This document shows, piece after piece, positions 56,183-64,000 of a DNA stretch of 64,000 bases. Positions within the stretch are counted from its first letter, which is position 1. The number at the start of each line of letters is the position of its first letter. The stretch spans positions 1-64,000 of the forward strand of contig JABAQJ010000005.1 of the NCBI GenBank assembly GCA_019186945.1. The letters run 5' to 3'. Both the position numbers and the translations under genes were made by a program. Origin of the DNA: Gemmatimonadaceae bacterium (GTDB lineage Bacteria; Gemmatimonadota; Gemmatimonadetes; Gemmatimonadales; Gemmatimonadaceae). The notes below the pieces were generated by a model. The model was not told the origin of the DNA. It was given only the letters and a program-made list of their open reading frames with translations, and made no database searches.

Positions 56183-56419
56183 GTGCCCCGTATCGCGTCG
56201 TCGAAAAAGAATATGAGGAAGTCGCGCGCGGCTACCGTGCGCAATCGCGCACAGCGGTCGGCGCTGAGAACCGCTCTCAAGAAGGCGACGGGTTCGGATT
56301 CGACGCCCATCGAAAAGGTTGGTGCGGTACGGCTGCTCGATCGTGCCGCCCGCAAGGGACTGATTCACAAGAACACAGCCGCACGGCACAAGAGTCGCAT
56401 CGCCAAGGCGACTGCGTAA
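56183..56419 (+). CDS. rpsT: 30S ribosomal protein S20
   Basis: 78 residues: MPRIASSKKNMRKSRAATVRNRAQRS, KKATGSD, LLDRAARKGLIHKNTAARHKSRIAKA. Lys/Arg-rich helices of S20 are clear. The GTG at 56183 is preceded by GGAG at seven bases; a TTG two codons earlier (56177) lies too close to it. S20 binds 16S rRNA early in assembly. It has its own promoter and a terminator at 56442-56467. Confidence 0.95.
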   Translation: MPRIASSKKNMRKSRAATVRNRAQRSALRTALKKATGSDSTPIEKVGAVRLLDRAARKGLIHKNTAARHKSRIAKATA

Positions 56420-56441
56420 CAGGGCCTGCGTGAAGACGCGG

Positions 56442-56467
56442 AACGGGCGACCACCGAGTCGCCCGTT
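56442..56467. terminator. Terminator between rpsT and the zinc-ribbon gene
   Basis: Inverted repeat AACGGGCGAC / GTCGCCCGTT with the 6-base loop CACCGA; the plus strand continues TTTGTCATTT, so it is a reasonable terminator for rpsT. It also lies 31 bases past the 3' end of the convergent gene at 56499 and may act in both directions. Confidence 0.7.
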
Positions 56468-56498
56468 TGTCATTTCCGGGGTACCGCGCGAGACGCCG

Positions 56499-57329
56499 CT
56501 ACATCGCGGCTAGTTCGCCACCACAACGCTCACAGTACCATTCGGTCGGGTAGTTCATCGTTCCGCACTCCTGGCACTTGAGCGTCTTGGCCTGCTCGGC
56601 CGGAACGTCCTTGAAGAACGTCGCCATCCCTTCCGGAGTGAGCGATGGGATCCGGACGGCATTCGCTTCCTCGGTGGTTGGCCGTCGTTGCACGTGCGTG
56701 CCATGGTCTGGCGCCGAGACGCGGAGCTGATCGACTGGTTGAGCAGCCGGTGCCCCGTGCACCGTGGAGCCCGGTTGGACAACTTTCTGGAGAAATGCGA
56801 GGTCATCGAAGGCCTGTCGCGGAGCGGACGGCACGGTAACGGCTGGGGCAGGAACTGGTGGCGGGTCCGGGGCCGGGGAAGGCACGGCGCTCGCCGCCGG
56901 CGCCGTCTGAGCCTGGAGGAGGATGTCCTGCACGCGCCCCAGTTCCGCGCCGAGGGTGGCACGTTCTGCGGACAGTCGAGCGATATCCTCGTCGCAGGTG
57001 GCGAACGCAATAGCCGCGGACTCAGCGGAAAGCTCACCAACACCGGCGCGGAGCTCTGTTTCGGCGCGGCTGTCGCGCCGGGCCGTTTCGTCGGCCACCA
57101 GAACCGCGATCCGCGATGCGAGGCTGGTGGCTGTCGCCTCCAGTTCCGATGCACGTCCGCGAAGTTGCTCGGTAACTCCACGGAGCCGTTCCGCGTAGTC
57201 GCCCCGCACACGTTCGACGACGTGGCTTGGAGCTGCATCCCGGCGGGACTCGAGCTGCGCGAGCCACCCTTCGTAGCGGCGCTTCTCATCGAGCAGCGCG
57301 GACAGTGCTTCCATGTGCGTGGAATCCAT
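56499..57329 (-). CDS. Coiled-coil protein with C-terminal zinc ribbon
   Basis: 276 residues from ATG 57329, which overlaps the aldolase stop (TGATG). Residues about 5-140 are a long helical coiled coil rich in Glu, Arg and Ala (LLDEKRRYEGWLAQLESRR). A Pro/Ala-rich stretch follows (about 145-175), then an unstructured region and a C-terminal zinc ribbon CQECGTMNYPTEWYCERCG. Similar proteins may be adaptors, but I do not recognise a named family. Co-expression with the aldolase and pyrimidine genes is implied by the overlap. Confidence 0.6.
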   Translation of the reverse strand: MDSTHMEALSALLDEKRRYEGWLAQLESRRDAAPSHVVERVRGDYAERLRGVTEQLRGRASELEATATSLASRIAVLVADETARRDSRAETELRAGVGELSAESAAIAFATCDEDIARLSAERATLGAELGRVQDILLQAQTAPAASAVPSPAPDPPPVPAPAVTVPSAPRQAFDDLAFLQKVVQPGSTVHGAPAAQPVDQLRVSAPDHGTHVQRRPTTEEANAVRIPSLTPEGMATFFKDVPAEQAKTLKCQECGTMNYPTEWYCERCGGELAAM

Positions 57330-58024
57330 CAGACACGACTCCCGTGAGTAATCGGTGTGACGTTGCAGCCGGGGTAGACCGCTCCCGGCATGGCTCTCTC
57401 GCGCGCCTCGACCAGGGCCCGGATGTCTGCTCCGTTCAGCGTATTGACACGACCTAGCAGCCGCGCCGTGAGCAGGATGCGGGCGCTCTGCTCGAGCGAC
57501 TCCATACGTTGATGCGCCAACAGGAGGTTCGCGCCAACTGTCGTTGCGCCGTGGTTGGCCATGAGGAAGGCATCGTGGCCCGCAACGAACGGTTCGAACC
57601 GGTCGGCGAGATCCGGGGTTCCGGGAGTCGCATATGGCACGAGTGGCACCCATCCTACCTGGAAGATCATCTCCGGCAGCACGCAGGTCGTGAACGACTC
57701 GCCAGCCACCGCGAACCCGGTAGCTGTCGGCGGATGGGCATGCACGACTGCGCGCACGTCAGCGCGACGTTCGTAGATCCGCAGGTGCATGGCGATTTCG
57801 GACGATGCCTGGCGCGCGCCGCGCCGCTGGCGTCCATCCATAGTCAGCTCCACCAGATCGTCCGTCGTTACTTCGACTTTGGACATACCCGACGGCGTGA
57901 CCAGAATCCGATCCTGCGCGATGCGCACCGACACGTTCCCGTCCGGGCCCGCGATCAACCCGCGTTCGTACAATCGCCGGCAGACCTTGACGATCTCCCG
58001 CCGATGGGCGAGAGCCCCACTCAT
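57329..58024 (-). CDS. Class II aldolase/adducin family protein
   Basis: 231 residues. GNVSVRI, TPSGMSKVEV, SSEIAMHLRIYERRADVRAVVHAHPPTATGFAVAG and ANHGATTVG are the class II aldolase motifs, with His-A-His as zinc ligands. Typical members are L-fuculose-1-phosphate aldolase or L-ribulose-5-phosphate epimerase; neither can be chosen from this alone. It lies 13 bases after pyrC and is coupled to the zinc-ribbon gene. Confidence 0.85.
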   Translation of the reverse strand: MSGALAHRREIVKVCRRLYERGLIAGPDGNVSVRIAQDRILVTPSGMSKVEVTTDDLVELTMDGRQRRGARQASSEIAMHLRIYERRADVRAVVHAHPPTATGFAVAGESFTTCVLPEMIFQVGWVPLVPYATPGTPDLADRFEPFVAGHDAFLMANHGATTVGANLLLAHQRMESLEQSARILLTARLLGRVNTLNGADIRALVEARERAMPGAVYPGCNVTPITHGSRV

Positions 58025-58037
58025 CGCGCCGCTCCTG

Positions 58038-59384
58038 TCACTCCGTCAGGCGGAAGACGACCCGCCCACCGACTATGGTACATGTCGCCCGTCCCTGTAG
58101 TCGCATACCACGATATGGCGAATTGCGTCCCTTGGACAGGAACGAGGATGGATCGACCGTCCACTCGCGCGCGGGATCGAAAACTGTGATGTCCGCCACG
58201 CTCCCCTTGCGGAGGGTTCCGCCAGGCAGGTGGAACGTCCGGGCTGGAGCGCAGGACATCCGGTCGACGAGTTTCGCGTAATCGATGATCCCGGTTGCGA
58301 CGAGATGTGTGACGACTACGGCGAGCGCAGTCTCCAGCCCGACGATGCCGTTGGGAGCATCGGCGAACTCACGCTCCTTCTCGTCATAGTGGTGCGGCGC
58401 GTGATCGGTGGCGATGATGTCGATCGTACCGTCGTTCACCGCCTGCTGCAACGCCTCCACATCCGCTTCCGTTCTGAGCGGGGGGTTCATCTTGGCGTTC
58501 GTGTTGTATCCTTCGACTGCGTCCTCGGTCAGGGAGATGTGATGCGGGCACACTTCGGCCGTCACGTTGATCCCGCGGTCCTTTCCCCATCGGATCAGTT
58601 CCACCGACCCCTTCGTGCTCATGTGGCAGAGGTGCACATGGCCGCCCGTTCGGCGCGCGAGGAGGATATCGCGGATGGCCATGATCTCTTCCGCTTCGGA
58701 AGGAATACCCTTGAGGCCGAGTCGTGCACTGACCAGGCCTTCATTCATTGCGCCGCCAAGAGCGAGCGTCGGTTCCTCGCAGTGATCGGCCACCGGTATC
58801 CCGAACGATCGGGCGTACTCGAGGGCCGTTCGCATGAGCTGGGCGCTGGCCACCGGTTTCCCGTCGTCGCTGACGGCCACTGCGCCAGCTCCGACCATCT
58901 CCCCGAACTCAGCCAGTGCTTCGCCGCGCTGATCCAGCGAGACGGCTCCGATCGGAAAGACCCGGGCCGCTCCGGCCCGCAGAGCCTGGCGGATAATGAA
59001 CCCGACGGCGGCCTGGTTATCCGTCACCGGGTCCGTGTTCGGCATGGCGCAAACGGCCGTGAACCCGCCCGCCGCAGCGGCGCGCGCCCCCGTGGCGATC
59101 GTCTCGACGTGTTCGCGACCCGGTTCACGAAGGTGGCAGTGCACGTCCACGAATCCCGGGGACACGATCTGTCCGGTACAATCGATGACTTCGAGTTCCC
59201 GCCCATCCCGACGAACGTCGCCTAACGGCTGACCCGCGTGCTCCACCAGGCCATCCACAAGGAGGACATCCCCGACCGTATCGACTCGATGCGACGGATC
59301 GAGCACGCGCCCGCCGCGCAGCAGCAGCGAGCGTGCTGGCGTCGCTCCCCTTCCCTGATCCGGTGCGGCTGGCAAACCGTTCAT
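58038..59384 (-). CDS. pyrC: Dihydroorotase
   Basis: 448 residues. [24 protein letters not shown] supplies the first zinc motif, DHCEEP and CHMSTKGSV follow, and [13 protein letters not shown] is the catalytic Asp region. The enzyme closes carbamoyl aspartate to dihydroorotate, the third step of pyrimidine synthesis. It overlaps pyrB (ATGA) and contains a CGTTAGG heptamer at QPLGDV. Confidence 0.93.
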   Translation of the reverse strand: MNGLPAAPDQGRGATPARSLLLRGGRVLDPSHRVDTVGDVLLVDGLVEHAGQPLGDVRRDGRELEVIDCTGQIVSPGFVDVHCHLREPGREHVETIATGARAAAAGGFTAVCAMPNTDPVTDNQAAVGFIIRQALRAGAARVFPIGAVSLDQRGEALAEFGEMVGAGAVAVSDDGKPVASAQLMRTALEYARSFGIPVADHCEEPTLALGGAMNEGLVSARLGLKGIPSEAEEIMAIRDILLARRTGGHVHLCHMSTKGSVELIRWGKDRGINVTAEVCPHHISLTEDAVEGYNTNAKMNPPLRTEADVEALQQAVNDGTIDIIATDHAPHHYDEKEREFADAPNGIVGLETALAVVVTHLVATGIIDYAKLVDRMSCAPARTFHLPGGTLRKGSVADITVFDPAREWTVDPSSFLSKGRNSPYRGMRLQGRATCTIVGGRVVFRLTE

Positions 59385-60352
59385 CGGCCCGTTCCGCTCT
59401 TGGCGGACTCGGCCAGCTCCGGTCGCCCGCCCGCGAGAAGGTAGAGTACCGCCATCCTGATTGCGACGCCGTTGGTCACCTGGTCGAGAATCACGCTGTG
59501 TTCCCCGTCAGCGACGTCCGAATCGATCTCGACGCCGCGGTTCATTGGTCCTGGATGCATGATGACGATGTCGCGTGGCGCGCGTTCTATCCGCTCGCGC
59601 GTCACGCCGAACACCCGGTTGTATTCGCGCAACGACGGGATGTATCCGGCCTGCATCCTTTCCAGTTGCAACCGGAGAATGTTGAGTGCCTCCGCCCATT
59701 CGATGGCCTCCTCGATCCTCGTGAACACCTGCACTCCCATGTCGTCGATGGCGTTCGGCATCAACGAGCGCGGCCCGCAAACGGCAACCTGCGCGCCGAG
59801 TTTTCTCAGTCCCCACAGGTTGGATCTGGCGACGCGCGAATGCAGAACGTCGCCGCAAATGCACACGCGGCGCCCTTCGAGAGTACCGAACCGGTCACGA
59901 AGTGTCAGCAGATCGAGCAGGCCCTGAGTCGGATGCTCGTGCGTCCCGTCGCCGGCGTTGATGACGTTGGATTCGATTCGCCGGGCGAGGAAGCTGGCGG
60001 CCCCTGACGCGCCGTGCCGAATGACCACCATGTCGATCTTCATCGACTCGAGGTTCCGCGCCGTATCCACCAGCGTCTCGCCTTTCGAGACGCTCGAACC
60101 CGAAGCCGCCACATTCACCGTGTCCGCGCTCAGCCGCTTCTCGGCGAACTCGAACGATACTCGCGTTCGCGTCGATGCCTCGAAGAACAGGTTGACGATC
60201 GTCATCCCGCGCAGCGTCGGTACCTTCTTGATCTGCCTTTCGCTGATCTCCTTGAACGGCTCGGCGGTGTCGAGTATCAGTCGGATCTGATCGGCGGTGA
60301 GCTCCTCCAGGCCCAGGAGATCCTTGCCGATCGGATTCGGCACTGCGCTCAC
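59381..60352 (-). CDS. pyrB: Aspartate carbamoyltransferase catalytic subunit
   Basis: 323 residues. [13 protein letters not shown] (carbamoyl phosphate), [25 protein letters not shown] and [11 protein letters not shown] are all present. It condenses carbamoyl phosphate and aspartate. pyrI is absent, as usual in the pyrR-pyrB-pyrC layout. It overlaps pyrR by ATGA and pyrC by ATGA. Confidence 0.96.
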   Translation of the reverse strand: MSAVPNPIGKDLLGLEELTADQIRLILDTAEPFKEISERQIKKVPTLRGMTIVNLFFEASTRTRVSFEFAEKRLSADTVNVAASGSSVSKGETLVDTARNLESMKIDMVVIRHGASGAASFLARRIESNVINAGDGTHEHPTQGLLDLLTLRDRFGTLEGRRVCICGDVLHSRVARSNLWGLRKLGAQVAVCGPRSLMPNAIDDMGVQVFTRIEEAIEWAEALNILRLQLERMQAGYIPSLREYNRVFGVTRERIERAPRDIVIMHPGPMNRGVEIDSDVADGEHSVILDQVTNGVAIRMAVLYLLAGGRPELAESAKSGTGR

Positions 60353-60900
60353 TGGCCGCTTCCCGACGTCACGAGGACGACCTGGTCGTCGCCATCCAGC
60401 TCCGATACCAGCACGTCGATGTGGGAGCCCTTCGGTACGGAGAGTGTCTTGCCAACGATATCGGCGTGGATCGGGAGCTCGCGCCCGCCGCGGTCGACAA
60501 GCACAGCCAGCGCGATGCTCGCCGGCCGACCGAAGTCCGCAAGTTCGTCGAGCGCTGCCCGTACCGTGCGGCCCGTGTAGAGCACGTCGTCGACGATGAC
60601 CACGTGACGTCCGTCGAGAGTCAACGGCAATTCGGTCTTGCCGACAACCGGTCGTGGCCCCACCGTCTGCAAGTCATCGCGATAGAGCGTGATGTCGAGG
60701 GCGCCGCGAGGGATCGGGCTCCCTTCCCGCTCCTGAAGAATGTCCGCGATTCGACTGCTCAACTGAACGCCACGGCGCTGGATGCCGACCAGGACGACGC
60801 CCTGCGTTCCATCGAAGTGCTCGACGATCTCATCCGCCATCCTGCGCAGCGTTCGCGCGACGGCCTTGGCATCGAGCACGATCTGTCTTTCGGCGGGCAT
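60349..60900 (-). CDS. pyrR: Pyrimidine operon regulator / uracil phosphoribosyltransferase PyrR
   Basis: 183 residues from ATG 60900. The PRPP motif [18 protein letters not shown] and [12 protein letters not shown] (about 45-56) are typical of PyrR, a uracil phosphoribosyltransferase that binds pyr mRNA in response to UMP. Only 47 bases separate it from the GGDEF gene, and I see no clear attenuator hairpin before pyrR. The regulatory mode here is therefore unknown. Confidence 0.9.
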   Translation of the reverse strand: MPAERQIVLDAKAVARTLRRMADEIVEHFDGTQGVVLVGIQRRGVQLSSRIADILQEREGSPIPRGALDITLYRDDLQTVGPRPVVGKTELPLTLDGRHVVIVDDVLYTGRTVRAALDELADFGRPASIALAVLVDRGGRELPIHADIVGKTLSVPKGSHIDVLVSELDGDDQVVLVTSGSGQ

Positions 60901-60947
60901 GGTGCGGCTGAATCTGGCGCGCCGCGCTTCCAAAATGAAGCGCCTCG

Positions 60948-62189
60948 TTACGACACCGCCGTCACCGGTTCGCGGCGCTTTCGTTTCTGCTCGTACAACA
61001 TGCCGTCAGCAGTCGCCAGCAGTTCTTCCATCGACGGCGGTGCCAGCGGATCGAATCGCGCCACTCCTACACTGAACGACAACGGGTAAGGGCGGGCCTC
61101 CTTCGCATTGCAGTCGCGGAGTTCCGCCTGCAACCGGCCGATCAGGATGTCATTCGCCCCAGGCCCGGGATCGGCGGCAAGCACCACGAACTCATCGCCA
61201 CCCAGTCGTGCGATGATGTCGGAGTCGCGGAACGTCTTCTTGAGGATTTGTGCCGACCGGATCAGCGCACTGTCCCCTTCCGCGTGGCCGTAGGCGTCGT
61301 TGATATCCTTGAAATCATCCATGTCGACGAACAACAGGAGCAGTTCGCGATGCCCGCGACGGGCCATCTTGAGTTGCTGCTGCGCGAGGGTCAGGAAGCC
61401 ACGGCGATTGTACAGGCCGGTGAGTTCGTCGACCAGAGACAGAGATCGCAGGGCCTGCTCCTGCTGTTTGCGGTCCGTCACGTCACGCGACCATATCGCC
61501 ACACCATCGGCAAGCGGTACTACCTGGTGGCGAATCCAGGCAGCGCGCACGTCCGGGGATGAAACCTCGAACTCCTCCTCCAGCAGTTCCTGGGTTTCCA
61601 GTACGCGGACGTACCTGTCGAAATACCCGGCGGCCCGCGTGCTCGGAATCAGTTCGCAGAGGCGTTTGCCAACGATGCGATCGCGTGGACGGCCAAGGAG
61701 AACGGCAGCGCGTGCGTTCAAGTCAGCGAAGTCGAAGTCCGTGACCGTGCCGTTGCCGTCTCGCACAGCGCGAAGGACGTAGAACGCATCCAGGCTTCCA
61801 TCTGTCGCGGCGCGAAAGCGCGCCTCGCTGTCGCGCACCGCGTCTTCGGCCTCACGCCGTCGCACGAAGTCGTGGCGCAGCATGAGGAAGGCAAGTGGCG
61901 CCAAAACGATGGTGAGGATCAGGCCCAGACGAACGACGATGGCGGCACGACGAGCACTGTCCCTCGCCGCGGCCGCTTCGCGAGCCACTGCCAGCTCCGT
62001 TTTCGGTGCTTCCAGCGCATCCCAGTTACGCCTCACGCCGGGTGCATCGGTTGCACGCGGTACCGCGATGCGCTCAACCGTGGCGATGAGGTCCCGCGTG
62101 GACCTGGACGCGACGATGCCCGTGGCCACAAGTATGACCAGGGCTGCGGAGAATGCTATGGTGAGCTTCTGGCCGATGGTTAGCCGCAT
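60948..62189 (-). CDS. PAS-GGDEF diguanylate cyclase, membrane-bound
   Basis: 413 residues. Two membrane segments (about 9-29 and 84-106) enclose a short periplasmic region. A PAS domain (RFRAATDGSLDAFYVL, about 125-240) leads to the GGDEF domain with DELTGLYNRRGF and the catalytic ARLGGDEFVVLA. An RxxD inhibitory site (RDSD) lies exactly five residues before GGDEF, so product inhibition by cyclic-di-GMP is likely. No EAL or HD-GYP domain. Signal unknown. Confidence 0.92.
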   Translation of the reverse strand: MRLTIGQKLTIAFSAALVILVATGIVASRSTRDLIATVERIAVPRATDAPGVRRNWDALEAPKTELAVAREAAAARDSARRAAIVVRLGLILTIVLAPLAFLMLRHDFVRRREAEDAVRDSEARFRAATDGSLDAFYVLRAVRDGNGTVTDFDFADLNARAAVLLGRPRDRIVGKRLCELIPSTRAAGYFDRYVRVLETQELLEEEFEVSSPDVRAAWIRHQVVPLADGVAIWSRDVTDRKQQEQALRSLSLVDELTGLYNRRGFLTLAQQQLKMARRGHRELLLLFVDMDDFKDINDAYGHAEGDSALIRSAQILKKTFRDSDIIARLGGDEFVVLAADPGPGANDILIGRLQAELRDCNAKEARPYPLSFSVGVARFDPLAPPSMEELLATADGMLYEQKRKRREPVTAVS

Positions 62190-62260
62190 TCAGTCGTCGT
62201 GCGCTTGATGTTGAGACGCACCAACGACATACAGGTCACCAGAAGTGCGCCACGCTGGCG

Positions 62261-62938
62261 CTAATCGGCCCGATCGTCGATCTCGCGCAGATCGGAAGTT
62301 CGCATTCCGGGCCTCCGCATTGGCGCAGTGCCGGCAGTGTCGTCCACCAGATCGTGGTAGATGCCATCGGTTGCCACGACGATCGGCACCTCCCGGTCCG
62401 ACCGAACCAGCGTGAGCCGCGCCGGCGAATCGGCCGCGATGGCGTTCGGGAGGTGTTGGCGCCGAATTCGCTCCAGGAGCAGGAATGCGGTACGGCCAAG
62501 GAGGGCAAGGCCCGCGTAGGCGGCGACGTCGGCGAGGTTGAGGACCGTCGCGCCGCCACCGGCTGCACCGATGGCGATGAAATCGACCACGCCGCGCGTG
62601 GAGAGCACGAGACTCGTGAGGTTCCCCAGCGCCCCGCCGACGATCAACCCCAGTGCTGTCGGAGCCAGGCGATCGATCCGGGACAAGTCGCGGCTGACCG
62701 GAACCACCAAGGCAATCGCGGATAGAGTCAACGCCAGATTGAGCTGCCGGGTATAGGAACCTAACGAGATACCGAACGCTCCCTGGTCGTTATGCACTAC
62801 GGTCAGACGGAGCCAGTCCGTGACGTCGACGGGAACGCCGGACAGGGTGGCAACCGCGACATACTTCGTTGCCAGATCGATTGCCGCGACCAGAAGGGCG
62901 AGACGCGAGAGCCGGGCACGATGCCGGGAAGCTGTCAT
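62261..62938 (-). CDS. lspA: Signal peptidase II LspA, atypical
   Basis: 225 residues from ATG 62938. The family order is present: IDLATKYVAV, VVHNDQGAFGIS, GGALGNLTSLVLSTRGVVDFIAI and VLNLADVAAYAGLAL. The two catalytic Asp residues (VVDF and NLAD) are kept, but the usual GNxxDR motif is GNLTSL, lacking the Asp-Arg pair. A C-terminal extension of about 60 residues beyond the last membrane segment is unusual. LspA cleaves lipoprotein signal peptides, for which many candidate substrates exist in this window. A CGTTAGG heptamer encodes ISLGSY. Confidence 0.85.
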   Translation of the reverse strand: MTASRHRARLSRLALLVAAIDLATKYVAVATLSGVPVDVTDWLRLTVVHNDQGAFGISLGSYTRQLNLALTLSAIALVVPVSRDLSRIDRLAPTALGLIVGGALGNLTSLVLSTRGVVDFIAIGAAGGGATVLNLADVAAYAGLALLGRTAFLLLERIRRQHLPNAIAADSPARLTLVRSDREVPIVVATDGIYHDLVDDTAGTAPMRRPGMRTSDLREIDDRAD

Positions 62939-62979
62939 GGTCCCGCAAATAAGCGGCGCGAAATCCAGCGAAGGAAGTG

Positions 62980-63060
62980 GCGAGCGGTGTGCGTGCATCT
63001 GTCGCCACGCGCCGGAGTCTCGCTCCGGTCTGCAAACGCCAATGCATGCACACCGCTCGC
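62980..63060. repeat. 81-base imperfect palindrome with nested hairpin, upstream of lspA
   Basis: Arms of 19 bases (62980-62998 and 63042-63060) match as an inverted repeat at 18 of 19 positions; the plus strand reads GCGAGCGGTGTGCGTGCAT and ATGCATGCACACCGCTCGC. In the loop a second hairpin CCGGAG-TCTCG-CTCCGG occupies 63012-63028. There is no T run, so it is not an ordinary terminator. It fills the space between the TPR gene and lspA. Confidence 0.7.
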
Positions 63061-63215
63061 TCGCATCCGAGCAGATGTCGTGCCAGCTCCAGAACCGCCC
63101 GATTCCCCAAGCGTGCCTCGAAACCGGCCGAAATGACCGAGCCGGTATCGAAGCAATCCCGAAGACACCTTAGGGGTGAGGCGCTGGAGCGCCACAGCCT
63201 CGTCGCTCGCGTGCA

Positions 63216-64000
63216 CTACTTCAGCGAATCCAGTCGTGCCTTGAGACGTGGATTGTCCGGTTGCGACCTGATCAACTCCTCGAGCACCACGCGCGCCGAA
63301 TCCTTCATCCCGGCCGCGAGAAACGCGTCGGCACGCAAGGAAGCCAGGCTGCGCTTGATGCGCACGTTGTCGTCCGATAAACGAAAAGAATCGATCGCTG
63401 CCAGGGCCGCGGCGGGATTCCCAGAATCGCGGAAAAGAGACTCGATCGCCATGATGCGGATCGCGGTATCCTGCGGCCAACGTCGAGCCATTTCATCGAT
63501 CAGCATCGCGGCGTCACTCGCCTTCCCTTCCCGGCGATCCTGCATTGCGCGATGATACATGCCGGCAAGAAGGAGGCGGTTGACGTCCTCGGGATTTCCC
63601 GTGCGAAGTCCCACGCCGCCAGCATACTCGTAGACGAGCGCTCCTCCATGTTCGCCGGTTTCAACAAGGGCGTACACACCGGCCAAGCCGACGACGGCCG
63701 ATGCATAGGCGAGCAGTCGTCGCTTGTCCGCGGCGACAGCAAGGGCGATGAGTTCCAGCGCCGCCACCCCAAAGAAGATGTTGCGCGTACGCTTGCCCCA
63801 GTCCTCGTGCTCCTCCACGATCGTTCGCGATCCCGGAACGCGCTCGACAGGACCGTGCGCGTCCGTTCCGGACTTGACGCCTGCTACTGCGGCAACAGTT
63901 CCCAGGATGAGCAGCGTCGCGGCCGCCGGATTCATCCACGGCCATCGGCCGACCAGGGACACCACACGAAACGCCACTCCCATCACGAGAAGGCCGATAA
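63216..64000 (-). CDS. Membrane protein with C-terminal TPR repeats, 5' end outside window
   Basis: The frame is open to the right edge, so the N-terminus is missing. The visible part starts with hydrophobic segments (LLVMGVAFRVVSLVG; AAATLLILGTVAAVAGV), then a loop with DAHGPVERVPGSRTIVEEHEDWG and more membrane segments (FFGVAALELIALAVAAD; LAYASAVVGLAGVYAL), in the manner of DUF2231 proteins. A C-terminal region (GNPEDVNRLLLAGMYHRAMQ; DSARVVLEELIRSQPDN) has TPR-like helices. Function unknown. The 3' end is about 280 bases from lspA, across the palindrome. Confidence 0.6.
   Translation of the reverse strand, partial: IGLLVMGVAFRVVSLVGRWPWMNPAAATLLILGTVAAVAGVKSGTDAHGPVERVPGSRTIVEEHEDWGKRTRNIFFGVAALELIALAVAADKRRLLAYASAVVGLAGVYALVETGEHGGALVYEYAGGVGLRTGNPEDVNRLLLAGMYHRAMQDRREGKASDAAMLIDEMARRWPQDTAIRIMAIESLFRDSGNPAAALAAIDSFRLSDDNVRIKRSLASLRADAFLAAGMKDSARVVLEELIRSQPDNPRLKARLDSLK

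Noticed and set aside
63181..63196. Hairpin near 63181-63196 (GGCGCT/AGCGCC) as a terminator of the TPR gene
   Set aside because: Only six pairs with a 2-base loop and no T run; probably incidental.

Overview
This is a GC-rich chromosomal window, mostly housekeeping, from a diderm bacterium that makes lipopolysaccharide. Lipid A synthesis (lpxH), an LptE-like lipoprotein, several other lipoproteins and signal peptidase II point to an outer membrane. A bacillithiol-type glycosyltransferase (bshA), a Roadblock/LC7 protein, a GlmU-like nucleotidyltransferase and a Bat/MoxR aerotolerance cluster together suggest Gemmatimonadota or a neighbouring phylum. That assignment is inference; no rRNA gene is present to confirm it. 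I see no mobile element, prophage or CRISPR array. About 80% of the genes lie on the minus strand in tight operons with ATGA, GTGA or TGATG start/stop overlaps.

Layout. 1-5113 (minus): a small bacterial-microcompartment cluster (two hexameric shell proteins, a CoA-acylating aldehyde dehydrogenase and a PduL phosphotransacylase), coupled to a thioesterase and envelope lipoproteins. 5196-5966 (plus): lpxH. 5960-13546 (minus): a DUF5683-like protein, tRNA-Sec, selD (itself a selenoprotein read through UGA), ridA, fhs, tatD, secF and secD. 13632-20814 (minus): the classic rimP-nusA-ylxQ-infB-rbfA-truB-ribF operon, with an intrinsic terminator just upstream of rimP. 20957-22964 (minus): pgeF and murA; MurA has Asp in place of the fosfomycin-target Cys. 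23083-24674 (plus): a coiled-coil membrane protein and a zinc-phospholipase-like protein.

24664-33140 (minus): gatCAB, pcrA, a histidine kinase, serS and a lipoprotein. 33240-37940 (plus): Roadblock protein, mannose-1-phosphate guanylyltransferase, GlmU-like protein, metallo-beta-lactamase-fold hydrolase and a TauE/SafE transporter. 38056-40221 (minus): groES-groEL with a perfect CIRCE operator and a good sigma-70-type promoter. 40371-46546 (minus): coaX, birA, uppP, bshA, miaA, mutL. 46648-53311 (minus): Bat/MoxR cluster. 53313-56020 (minus): rluB, scpB, scpA and a site-2 protease homologue. 56183-56419 (plus): rpsT. 56499-60900 (minus): zinc-ribbon protein, class II aldolase, pyrC, pyrB, pyrR. 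60948-64000 (minus): GGDEF protein, lspA and a TPR membrane protein cut by the window edge.

The points most worth following up are the stripped-down microcompartment locus, the selD/tRNA-Sec pair, a strongly oriented heptamer CGTTAGG scattered through the minus-strand genes in every reading frame, the Asp-type MurA, and the terminator placed inside the probable rimP leader.
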